Positions 1-6,045 of a stretch of 6,045 bases of DNA are shown here, piece after piece; within the stretch, counting starts at the first letter, position 1, and every line of letters begins with the position of its first letter. Below the pieces are notes generated by a model, which saw only the letters and a program-made list of their open reading frames with translations, made no database searches and was not told the origin of the DNA. The position numbers and the translations under genes were made by a program. The stretch comes from Bacteroidota bacterium (GTDB taxonomy: Bacteria; Bacteroidota; Bacteroidia; Bacteroidales; Paludibacteraceae). The stretch covers positions 1 through 6,045 of the forward strand of contig JAKLIM010000235.1 in the NCBI GenBank assembly GCA_022709605.1, in the 5' to 3' direction.

Positions 1-1454
1 CTAAGTCCGGGAGTAATAAATTTCAAATCCTGACTTATTCCTACTAAAGCTTGCGCAGTATTGTATTTATCAATACGATAACCCGATTGAGTCAGGAAGT
101 TGTAAGGATTTGATCCTGAGCCATCCGGGGTTGATAAAAAGCCATTTGAATAACGTACCGGAAATGCATTGGGAGAAGAAGAAAAGGTATAGCCCCAAAT
201 GTCGTTTGTAGATTGACCCGGAGCAGTTTTCGTTTCGTAAATGTTTGATAAATTGATATTTAACTCTGTGGTTGGAGAAATAGTCATATTCAAATTCGAG
301 CGAAAATTAAATTTATTATAATTTATCGACGAATTATATTTGCGCATGTTGTCCGTTTTGAAAATCGAACCTTCGTTGTAGAACGAACCTGAAACATAAT
401 ATCTGGCAACAGCACCACCACCGCTAATATTAATAGAAGCACGTTGGTTGGTCGAAAAATCTGAATACAACTCCTCGAACCAGTTTACATTGGGGTATAA
501 ATCGGGATCTGAGCCGTTTTCGTATTTTGCAATTTCGGCATCGGTATATTGCACTTTTCCCGGATTGAGATATCCGTACACTTCATTATACGATTTTGCA
601 AATTGTGAAGAATTGACCATTTTAGGCATTTGCGTTGGCGCAACTGTACCATATTCTGCTTTGGCCGAAATTCTTGGTTTTCCTTCTATCCCTTTTCGGG
701 TAGTTACAATTACCACACCATTGGCACCACGCACACCATAAACAGCAGTTGCAGTTGCATCTTTCAGAATAGAAAATGTTTCAATGTCTTCAGGATCAAC
801 GTAATCAATGCTACGTTCAATACCATCGACAAGAACAAGAGGTTTTGAACCACCACCAAAAGTACTGATACCCCTGATCCAGAAATCGGAACCGGCACCT
901 GGTTCACCAGAGCGTTGAATAGAAACGACTCCGGCCAATTGCCCTGCTAATGCGGTTGAAATTTTTGCAGTTGGAATTTTAAGACTATTTACATCAACTG
1001 TGGATATAGAACCAATAACCGATGCTTTGCGCTGATTTCCATAACCAACTACAACTACCTCATCGAGCGATTTATCGGTAGAAGACAATGCGATATTAAT
1101 AACCGCTTTATCAATAACCACTTCGGCTGTTTTATAACCCATGTAAGAAGCTGATAACACATTTGAATTACCTTCGAAAGTAATTGTATAATTGCCATCG
1201 ATGTCAGTAACAACACCTTGAGAGGTTTCTTTAAGCCAAATATTACAACCAATAATTGTTTCGCCGGTTGCCGCATCGGTTACTTTTCCTTTGATTGTTT
1301 TTTTGGTTGGAGTTGTGCTGCCGGTTTTGCTTACCTGTGCAAATGGCGAAGTCGAAGATATCAGAAAGATGAACAATAAGAGCAGCTTCAAAACTGACTT
1401 AGGCTTTATCAGCGAATTTTTACTCTTATTTACTACGATTTTGTTTCGTATCAT
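1..1454 (-). CDS. SusC/RagA-family TonB-linked outer-membrane transporter, N-terminal part
   Basis: Outer-membrane, TonB-dependent importer of glycan oligomers (or other large nutrients), normally paired with a SusD lipoprotein. The minus-strand frame is open for 484 codons to the window edge, roughly the first half of a protein that usually has about 1000 residues. Seen in order: a signal peptide (hydrophobic stretch about residues 21-34, cleavage near SPFAQ at 36-40); a carboxypeptidase-D regulatory-like domain at about 54-122 (starts IKGKVTDAATGE, with TDIDGNYTI at 83-91); the TonB-box-like DEVVVVGYG at 131-139; a plug domain at about 140-255 with LVLVDGIER (206-214) and the family signature YGVRGANGVVIVTTRKG (239-255); then the first barrel strands. 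There is no STN domain ahead of the carboxypeptidase-like domain, which argues against an anti-sigma-coupled transducer. The ATG at 1454-1452 is the first in this frame after a stop at 1541-1539. A susD gene would be expected just beyond the left edge. Family certain; substrate unknown. Confidence 0.97.
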   Translation of the reverse strand, partial: MIRNKIVVNKSKNSLIKPKSVLKLLLLFIFLISSTSPFAQVSKTGSTTPTKKTIKGKVTDAATGETIIGCNIWLKETSQGVVTDIDGNYTITFEGNSNVLSASYMGYKTAEVVIDKAVINIALSSTDKSLDEVVVVGYGNQRKASVIGSISTVDVNSLKIPTAKISTALAGQLAGVVSIQRSGEPGAGSDFWIRGISTFGGGSKPLVLVDGIERSIDYVDPEDIETFSILKDATATAVYGVRGANGVVIVTTRKGIEGKPRISAKAEYGTVAPTQMPKMVNSSQFAKSYNEVYGYLNPGKVQYTDAEIAKYENGSDPDLYPNVNWFEELYSDFSTNQRASINISGGGAVARYYVSGSFYNEGSIFKTDNMRKYNSSINYNKFNFRSNLNMTISPTTELNINLSNIYETKTAPGQSTNDIWGYTFSSSPNAFPVRYSNGFLSTPDGSGSNPYNFLTQSGYRIDKYNTAQALVGISQDLKFITPGL

Positions 1455-1586
1455 AAATGTATGATTTTTAAATTTATTAGATGAATTCAAAGACGAAAAG
1501 ATATTGAAATCAGGACATGATGTACGCCAGAAAGTTTGTTATAACTACCTGAAAGAAAGATATATAAGTGTTGCTGGATTGATTTT

Positions 1587-1623
1587 AAAAGGACTAAGTT
1601 CTTAGGTGGAACTTAGTCCTTTT
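1587..1623 (-). terminator. Perfect 15-bp hairpin, probable terminator or attenuator between the beta-trefoil gene and susC
   Basis: The arms at 1587-1601 and 1609-1623 are perfect reverse complements (15 bp) around a 7-nt loop. The stem begins with AAAA and ends with TTTT, so it could terminate in either direction. It lies 18 nt past the stop codon of the gene at 1641-2831 and about 130 nt upstream of the susC start, both on the minus strand. It should therefore end, or only partly attenuate, transcription from the first gene into susC. In the remaining spacer (1455-1586) I found no good match to the Bacteroidota promoter motif TAnnTTTG on the minus strand, so whether susC has its own promoter is open. 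Confidence 0.72.
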
Positions 1624-1640
1624 GAGTGAATTTGTATCAA

Positions 1641-2831
1641 TTAGTTTACAAAAACCTTGTAGCTTGATGTACCCAATTTAACGATATAAACACCTTTCGA
1701 AAGTCTGTTTTTGTTATCTGCTTTTAAACCTGTAATGGTCAGAATTTCAGGTTGTAAATCGGTGCCAGTTACTTTAATGAAACCATTATCAGCATAAACT
1801 TTGTAATTCGGGTTTGCATTATTTTTCATACCTGTTCCTGTTGGTACAGTTTCATTAAACAACCAGCATGAACCATCGCCCAATGCACTGCTTGGATAAG
1901 CCACTAAATTGCGACCACCGGCCAAGTGAAGTTGAAATGCGCCGGCAATAATATTGTACTGTTCTTTATCCAAATATCCTAAAGTCCAGGGACCCTGAGC
2001 CACAGCCACTACCGGAATATCCACACTATTTGCTGTTGGTATTGCAATATAGCCACTGTGTAATTTGCTGATAATATCCACGGTACCATCACCTCTGCTA
2101 ACTACTTTCCACAATTGCGAATCGTTGCTGCCGGTAGTAATTGAATCGGTTCCCATAATAGTTCCATCAATTGCAATATCGGTTAGTAAGTTTCTGTCAA
2201 CACGCAATGCATTTTTAATAGAGTACCAAACGGTGTTTTCTGCAGTACTGTAAATAATTGGTTTTGTAGGACGATTGAAAGGCATCGCTTCTACTTTTGT
2301 AAATACCCAATAGCATTCAGGAGCTTCGTAATCATAATGGAATACATTTCCACCTGAAGCATGCATTGCTACTTTTCCATCAGCTGAAATAATGCGAACT
2401 CCGGGAAAAACTTCTCCGGGATGATCTTCACTACTACCATCAGAAATTCTCAATTTCCAAAGATAAAAGTTATCCAGAGGATCATTAAAAATAGCTGGAT
2501 CGTTTCCGGCAGCGCCCAGACCTGTCTTACGATTGATTAATTGATACATGCCAGAATTTTCAATTTCAACAACTTTCCATTGTTGCGAACGATCGTCTAA
2601 ACGGGCTTTACTGGCTGTAAGCGAAACGGTTGCTGCACCACCTGTTAATGCAAAATTTGTTGGATTCCAGGTTTTCAAATTGTACCATGCATCATAGTCA
2701 ACTGGTCGTTGGTTAAGTACATAATACCAAACTTCATGACCTTCAGTGCTTAATTCGGGCATTTGAGCCTTCAACGAAAATGTCGATATCGCAAATAAAA
2801 CGATCATCGATAGCGTAATTAATCTTTTCAT
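1641..2831 (-). CDS. Secreted protein with two beta-trefoil (ricin-like) halves and a T9SS-type C-terminal tail
   Basis: 396-residue exported protein; no catalytic motif is recognised, so a binding role is inferred. A signal peptide covers residues 1-23 (MKRLITLS..., cleavage near KAQ). Two similar halves follow, at about 33-181 and 199-329. Each opens with a VWY motif (VWYYVLN at 34-40, VWYSIKN at 201-207), contains a QxW motif followed by KVV (QQW 83-85, QLW 239-241), then a hydrophobic segment about residues bound to a basic or small side chain (YQLINRKTGLG, VDIISKLHSG), and closes with a Cys-Trp-Phe motif (CYWVF 173-177, CWLF 322-325). QxW repeats are typical of ricin-type beta-trefoil lectins. 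Residues 343-396 resemble a short T9SS type A sorting domain: VYADNGFIKV, ILTITGL, then LSKGVYIVKLGTSSYKVFVN at the end, which predicts export through T9SS and surface attachment or release. The ATG is 18 nt after an in-frame stop (2852-2850). It is transcribed toward susC. Carbohydrate binding is plausible but not shown. Confidence 0.88.
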   Translation of the reverse strand: MKRLITLSMIVLFAISTFSLKAQMPELSTEGHEVWYYVLNQRPVDYDAWYNLKTWNPTNFALTGGAATVSLTASKARLDDRSQQWKVVEIENSGMYQLINRKTGLGAAGNDPAIFNDPLDNFYLWKLRISDGSSEDHPGEVFPGVRIISADGKVAMHASGGNVFHYDYEAPECYWVFTKVEAMPFNRPTKPIIYSTAENTVWYSIKNALRVDRNLLTDIAIDGTIMGTDSITTGSNDSQLWKVVSRGDGTVDIISKLHSGYIAIPTANSVDIPVVAVAQGPWTLGYLDKEQYNIIAGAFQLHLAGGRNLVAYPSSALGDGSCWLFNETVPTGTGMKNNANPNYKVYADNGFIKVTGTDLQPEILTITGLKADNKNRLSKGVYIVKLGTSSYKVFVN

Positions 2832-3111
2832 ACTGATTTTTTTTAAATGTTATTATTTATGAGATTTATTTTAATGGAATTTTAACACCTTTAATTTTCG
2901 CTCTCTATAAACAATACACATGTCGTTTAAAAAAAATTTAGTCATTTACAAAATATTTTTAATTTTGATAAAAAAAAATTTTGCAAGCCGGATTTATTCG
3001 AAAAAAAATAATTATTTCTTAAATACATCTTCATTGAAATGTGTATATATTTACAGAGATCAAAAAAGAGAATCTCGTAAAAAGTTAACTAAATTCTAAA
3101 AAAATACTGTA
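2832..3111. promoter_or_regulatory. AT-rich divergent intergenic region between the beta-trefoil gene and the first DUF3472 gene
   Basis: This 280-bp stretch separates two genes that start in opposite directions, so it must hold the promoters for both unless longer transcripts read through. It is very AT-rich with long A and T runs. No open frame of interest was seen. Neither gene has a Shine-Dalgarno-like site; both have A/T-rich leaders, as is usual in Bacteroidota. On the minus strand I found no clean TAnnTTTG match for the beta-trefoil gene. The single good plus-strand match is listed separately. Confidence 0.6.
2938..2967 (+). promoter_or_regulatory. Candidate Bacteroidota-type promoter for the first DUF3472 gene
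   Basis: TAATTTTG at 2960-2967 fits the Bacteroidota -7 consensus TAnnTTTG exactly. A TTA at 2938-2940, one base off the -33 TTG, lies 19 bp upstream, which is the expected spacing. Transcription would start around 2975 and leave an untranslated leader of about 135 nt before the ATG at 3112. The -7 motif is also the right arm of a small inverted repeat (CAAAAT 2949-2954, ATTTTG 2962-2967). In DNA this AT-rich such matches can arise by chance, so this is a suggestion only. Confidence 0.35.
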
Positions 3112-4407
3112 ATGCGAATAAAATTACTAAGTCTGATTTTGCTATTATCATTCAATTCTTTTTTTCAAAATGCTATATGCCAGAATGATACAAAATTAAA
3201 TAAGATTGTAATTCCACTTGGTGGGAATACATACCAAACTGGTGGTATGAAAAATGAACTTGTGAATAACGATGGCATTAGTTCGTGGAAATCTGCTGAT
3301 GCTGAATTTTCAGTTTATTTTTCATCAGCCACAGAGAAAAGTGTAACCATTAGTTTCAATATTCCTGAACAAAAAGGCAACAGTAAAATTTTACTTTCAA
3401 CGGACGATAAAACTTTAAAAATTGATTTAAAAGCCGGAAAAAGCGGAACAATAAAAGCCGGAAACTTTCAGTTAAAAAAAGGATATAATATTCTGAAATT
3501 AAAAGGAATAACCAAAAAAGGTGTTGATTTTGGTAAAATAAAAGAATTAATTGTAGAATATAAAGGATCAGATGATTTCAATTTTGTTAGAAATAATTCC
3601 GATAATCGGTTTTATTGGGGCAAAAGAGGTCCTTCGGTTCACATGTCATACAACTTACCTAAAGATAAAAATATAAAATGGTTCTACAACGAAATAACTG
3701 TTCCTAAAGGCTACGATCCGGTGGGTTCGTATTTTATGGCGAATGGTTTTGGTCAGGGATATTTTGGAATTCAGGTGAATTCCGAATCTGAAAGACGCAT
3801 TCTTTTTTCGGTTTGGAGTCCAACCAATACCGATAATCCAAAAGATATTCCGGAGGACGAAAAAATCAAACTACTTAAAAAAGGTGAAGGCGTTAAATCG
3901 GGTGAATTTGGTAATGAAGGTTCAGGTGGTCAGAGCTTTATGATTTACAATTGGAAAGCAGGCAACAAATATAAGTTTTTAAATTCAGTAGAACCGGACG
4001 GCAAAGGAAATACCATTTATACCGCTTATTTTAAAGATGATACATCGGAAAATTGGATGTTAATAGCAAGCTTTTTAAGACCAAAAACAAATACCTGGTA
4101 CACGCGTCCACATTCTTTTTTAGAAAATTTCAATTATAATTTGGGTTATAAAGTCCGTAAGGTAATGTTTAGTAACCAATGGGCGTGCAATACCAATGGC
4201 GAGTGGTTAGAATTAAACACAGGCATGTTTACAGGTGACGATATTGCCGGTAAAAAATTCAGAATCGATTTTGATGGTGGCGTTGAAAATAATGCATTCT
4301 TTCTGAAAAATGGAGGATTTTTTACCAGCGAAACAAAACTTATGTCTCAATTCCAAAGGCAAGTGACAAACGATCTTCCTGTAATTGATTTTACAAAATT
4401 GCCATAA
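3112..4407 (+). CDS. Secreted DUF5077-DUF3472 protein
   Basis: 431-residue exported protein of a family with no function that I know to be established. A signal peptide spans residues 1-24 (MRIKLLSLILLLSF..., cleavage near AICQ); Cys23 is preceded by NAI, which is not a good lipobox, so a lipoprotein is less likely. Residues about 31-151 match a DUF5077-type beta-sandwich (IVIPLGGNTYQTGG at the start, ending KELIVEYKG). Residues about 172-405 are DUF3472: GPSVHMSY (173-180), GYFGIQV (216-222), ILFSVWSP (230-237), FGNEGSGGQS (266-275), YTAYFKD (303-309), SFLENF (335-340), FSNQWA (353-358). The DUF5077-DUF3472 pairing is the usual full-length form. The gene is lysine- and A-rich, more AT-rich than its neighbours. 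The ATG follows an in-frame stop at 3097-3099. It lies 271 bp ahead of a second, divergent DUF3472 gene on the same strand. It often-seen company with SusC-type loci suggests extracellular glycan handling; that is inference. Confidence 0.9.
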   Translation: MRIKLLSLILLLSFNSFFQNAICQNDTKLNKIVIPLGGNTYQTGGMKNELVNNDGISSWKSADAEFSVYFSSATEKSVTISFNIPEQKGNSKILLSTDDKTLKIDLKAGKSGTIKAGNFQLKKGYNILKLKGITKKGVDFGKIKELIVEYKGSDDFNFVRNNSDNRFYWGKRGPSVHMSYNLPKDKNIKWFYNEITVPKGYDPVGSYFMANGFGQGYFGIQVNSESERRILFSVWSPTNTDNPKDIPEDEKIKLLKKGEGVKSGEFGNEGSGGQSFMIYNWKAGNKYKFLNSVEPDGKGNTIYTAYFKDDTSENWMLIASFLRPKTNTWYTRPHSFLENFNYNLGYKVRKVMFSNQWACNTNGEWLELNTGMFTGDDIAGKKFRIDFDGGVENNAFFLKNGGFFTSETKLMSQFQRQVTNDLPVIDFTKLP

Positions 4408-4472
4408 ACAGGTTTATTCTTATAAATATATTTTAAAAGATATGTTTAAAGAGCTAATTAATATCATAAAAA

Positions 4473-4484
4473 TGCAACGTTGCA
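4473..4484. repeat. 12-bp perfect palindrome between the two DUF3472 genes
   Basis: TGCAACGTTGCA reads the same on both strands. It lies 66 bp after the stop of the first DUF3472 gene, in otherwise AT-rich DNA. It could be an operator for a dimeric regulator acting on the next gene. Having no loop and no strong T tract, it is a poor intrinsic terminator. No second copy was noticed in the window. Confidence 0.4.
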
Positions 4485-4520
4485 GTCTTTAAAGTCCCTC
4501 AAATAACTTTTTTCCTATTT

Positions 4521-4636
4521 CCTTCTCCTTTGGAGAAGGTGCCCAGCTTGTCTCGATGAATCGGGAAAGGGCGGAAGAGGTTGGGAGAGGGTTCCGAAAT
4601 CTCGGAATAGGGAGAACTTACCTGCGGCAGGCAGGG
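4521..4636. repeat. GC-rich composite intergenic repeat built of several hairpins
   Basis: A GC-rich block between AT-rich flanks. It contains, in order: CCTTCTCC-TTT-GGAGAAGG (4521-4539, perfect 8-bp stem); GCCC (4541-4544) pairing with GGGC (4569-4572) and enclosing a second hairpin, TCTCGAT-GA-ATCGGGA (4551-4566, one G-T pair); a purine-rich strand GGAAGAGGTTGGGAGAGGG (4573-4591); TTCCGA-AATC-TCGGAA (4592-4607, perfect 6-bp stem); and CCTGC-G-GCAGG followed by CAGGG (4621-4636). Modules of this kind (CTTTGGAGAAGG...GGGCGGAAGAGG and CCTGCGGCAGGCAGG) resemble, from memory, dispersed intergenic repeats in Bacteroidota genomes; I could not check copy number. There is no coding potential. It ends 42 bp before the next ATG, so it would sit in the leader of that gene if the two DUF3472 genes share a transcript. 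I see no clear promoter between it and the ATG. Confidence 0.65.
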
Positions 4637-4678
4637 TTAAATTTAAAAACACTTAATATCTAATACAAAATAACAAAA

Positions 4679-6045
4679 ATGAGAAGATTAAAACACATTT
4701 TTACAGTTGCATTTTTAGCAATGGCAACACTGATCCAGGCCGAACGTGGCGCAGCACCCTCCATGCATTTAGGAGGTACATTTGCATCGGATGCTGTACT
4801 CAAAATGCAAAAAGTAAAAATTACACAATCGCGAGATGCTTCATTTTTCGAAGTGAATAATTACACAAACGGGTATTGCGGATTGCAACAAACACCCGAT
4901 TTAAGATTCGGAGCACCCAACATTCTTATCGCTTCGTTGTGGGATGCCAACACCGCAGCCGGTATTTATGCGGTAATGGAATATAAAGACACTAAAACTT
5001 TGTACGAACGTTTTGGGGGCGAAGGTGATGGCGCTAAAACGGTGAACCCATATAAATGGACAATTAATACCTGGTATAATATTGTAAATCGCTCGTGGAA
5101 ATCGAACGGAAGATTGTATGTTGCCACTTTTATCAACGATCTTTCAAGTTCAAAATGGTTACACACTTCAACCCTGTCGATTCCTGATCCGGGAAAATAT
5201 TTGGGAAGTTCGAATGGCGCTTTTTTGGAAAACTGGACCGGGAGCAATATTAATTACGATGGTGGATATGTCAGGCAAGTTTTTTTGAAGGATTGTTTTT
5301 ATTTAAATACTTCGGGTTTGTGGGGAAAATATACAAAAGTAACCTTCAGTGCGAACGACTCTCAGGCCGATATTACCCGAAACGGCATTTATCACAACAG
5401 TTTTAATGCATATTATGACGCAACTGAAGATGCTTTTAGTATGTTGCATGGTGGAAATACCGAACGTTCTGCGGCTTTCAATGGTGGACGAACTTTAACA
5501 TTGCCCAATCAGGCCGGACAAACCGCAACACCCGTATTAGTTGCCGGAGAAATTACAAACTTTACAGCTTCGCATTCAGCAGGAGTTACCAACCTGAACT
5601 GGGGAATAAATGATTTGAAAAGTCCACAACTCAGTGCAAAAATTGAAATTAGTAATGCAACCGGAACTGTTGTGAAAACACTCCAGGATACAGTACCTCA
5701 CAAACGAAATTTCTCGACAACAACAAGTTTAATGCCGGGTAGTTATACTGCAAAACTCACTGTAATTGACATATTTAACCAACCAATGCCTGTCGTTACG
5801 GCCAATTTCGAGGTAACAGGTAATGCATATATTATCAGTTCTAAAAGTGAATTGAATTTGCCGGCTACAGAAAATGCCAGCGAAATTATTGATATTACTT
5901 CAAACATTAACTGGACTGCTACCGAAAATGTTGATTGGCTTACTTTGGATAAAACAGCTGGGACAAATAACGAAACTCTAACAATTACAGCATCAGCAAA
6001 TTCAAACAAACTAAGCAGAACTGCCGTTGTTAAACTTGCAGGTAA
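4679..6045 (+). CDS. Second secreted DUF3472 protein with Ig-like region and BACON domain, C-terminus beyond window
   Basis: The frame is open for 455 codons to the window edge with no stop; I translated it directly. The ATG follows an in-frame stop at 4661-4663 and an A-rich leader. A signal peptide covers residues 1-21 (cleavage near IQA). Residues about 26-265 form a DUF3472 domain without an N-terminal DUF5077: PSMHLGG (27-33), GYCGLQQ (65-71), ILIASLW (82-88), FGGEGDG (112-118), YVATFIND (147-154), AFLENW (181-186), DCFYLNTSGLW (205-215). Residues about 288-380 look like an FnIII/Ig-type beta-sandwich (EITNFTASHS..., GSYTAKLTVID). Residues about 384-455 onward fit a BACON domain, with NWTATENVDWLTLDKTAG (411-428) and TLTITASAN (433-441), then RTAVVKLAG. 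BACON domains are typical of secreted Bacteroidota glycan-active proteins. Further domains or a T9SS tail may follow beyond the edge. It probably forms an operon with the upstream DUF3472 gene, although 271 bp and a repeat separate them. Activity unknown. Confidence 0.9.
   Translation, partial: MRRLKHIFTVAFLAMATLIQAERGAAPSMHLGGTFASDAVLKMQKVKITQSRDASFFEVNNYTNGYCGLQQTPDLRFGAPNILIASLWDANTAAGIYAVMEYKDTKTLYERFGGEGDGAKTVNPYKWTINTWYNIVNRSWKSNGRLYVATFINDLSSSKWLHTSTLSIPDPGKYLGSSNGAFLENWTGSNINYDGGYVRQVFLKDCFYLNTSGLWGKYTKVTFSANDSQADITRNGIYHNSFNAYYDATEDAFSMLHGGNTERSAAFNGGRTLTLPNQAGQTATPVLVAGEITNFTASHSAGVTNLNWGINDLKSPQLSAKIEISNATGTVVKTLQDTVPHKRNFSTTTSLMPGSYTAKLTVIDIFNQPMPVVTANFEVTGNAYIISSKSELNLPATENASEIIDITSNINWTATENVDWLTLDKTAGTNNETLTITASANSNKLSRTAVVKLAG

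Noticed and set aside
448..848. Two overlapping plus-strand open frames (448-741 and 630-848)
   Set aside because: They lie entirely opposite the susC reading frame, which has clear family motifs across the region. They have no recognisable domain and no credible start region.
1055..1276. Minus-strand open frame in another phase
   Set aside because: It overlaps the carboxypeptidase-like and TonB-box part of susC in a different frame on the same strand; the susC frame has the family motifs.
2065..2253. Plus-strand open frame inside the beta-trefoil gene
   Set aside because: Antisense shadow of a well-supported secreted-protein gene, with no features of its own.
3056..3076. Small hairpin GAGAT...ATCTC in the leader of the first DUF3472 gene
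   Set aside because: Only 5 bp with an 11-nt loop in very AT-rich DNA; not distinguishable from chance.
3112..3183. Lipoprotein signal with Cys23 in the first DUF3472 protein
   Set aside because: The residues before the Cys (Asn-Ala-Ile) do not fit the lipobox, where a small residue is expected just before Cys; an ordinary signal peptide is more likely.
4521..4539. Hairpin as an intrinsic terminator for the first DUF3472 gene
   Set aside because: The stem is not followed by a T tract and lies about 115 nt past the stop codon within a larger repeat block, so a repeat module is the better reading.
4966..6009. Minus-strand open frames at 4966-5247 and 5743-6009
   Set aside because: Both are antisense to the second DUF3472 gene, whose frame is continuously open and carries DUF3472 and BACON motifs.

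Overview
The window looks like part of a polysaccharide-utilisation-type locus from a member of the Bacteroidota. The evidence is a SusC/RagA-type outer-membrane transporter, a secreted protein with a type IX secretion (T9SS) style C-terminal tail, a BACON domain, A-rich gene leaders without Shine-Dalgarno sites, and AT-rich DNA. Within the phylum, T9SS together with DUF3472 proteins and GC-rich intergenic repeats would fit an environmental Bacteroidales/Marinilabiliales-like organism, but that placement is a guess.

Layout. Positions 1-1454 (minus strand) hold the N-terminal 484 codons of a SusC-family TonB-dependent transporter. Its barrel, and any SusD partner, lie beyond the left edge. Positions 1455-1640 are a spacer with a perfect 15-bp hairpin. 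Positions 1641-2831 (minus) encode a secreted protein with two beta-trefoil-like halves and a T9SS-like tail, transcribed toward susC. Positions 2832-3111 are a very AT-rich divergent promoter region. Positions 3112-4407 (plus) encode a secreted DUF5077-DUF3472 protein. Positions 4408-4678 hold a 12-bp palindrome and a GC-rich composite repeat made of several hairpins. Positions 4679-6045 (plus) encode a second secreted DUF3472 protein, divergent from the first, with an Ig/FnIII-like region and a BACON domain; it runs off the right edge with its frame still open.

How the parts may fit together (inference). The SusC protein would import a glycan fragment across the outer membrane. The beta-trefoil protein and the two DUF3472 proteins would be exported to the cell envelope or outside, where they could bind or process the glycan. 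No recognisable glycoside hydrolase, lyase, sulfatase or regulator lies in the window, so the substrate cannot be read from it. The most noteworthy point is the pair of adjacent, strongly diverged DUF3472 proteins with different accessory domains. Their shared motifs can be aligned by eye and point to candidate functional residues in a family whose function, as far as I know, is not established. No rRNA, tRNA, CRISPR array or insertion-sequence transposase was seen.
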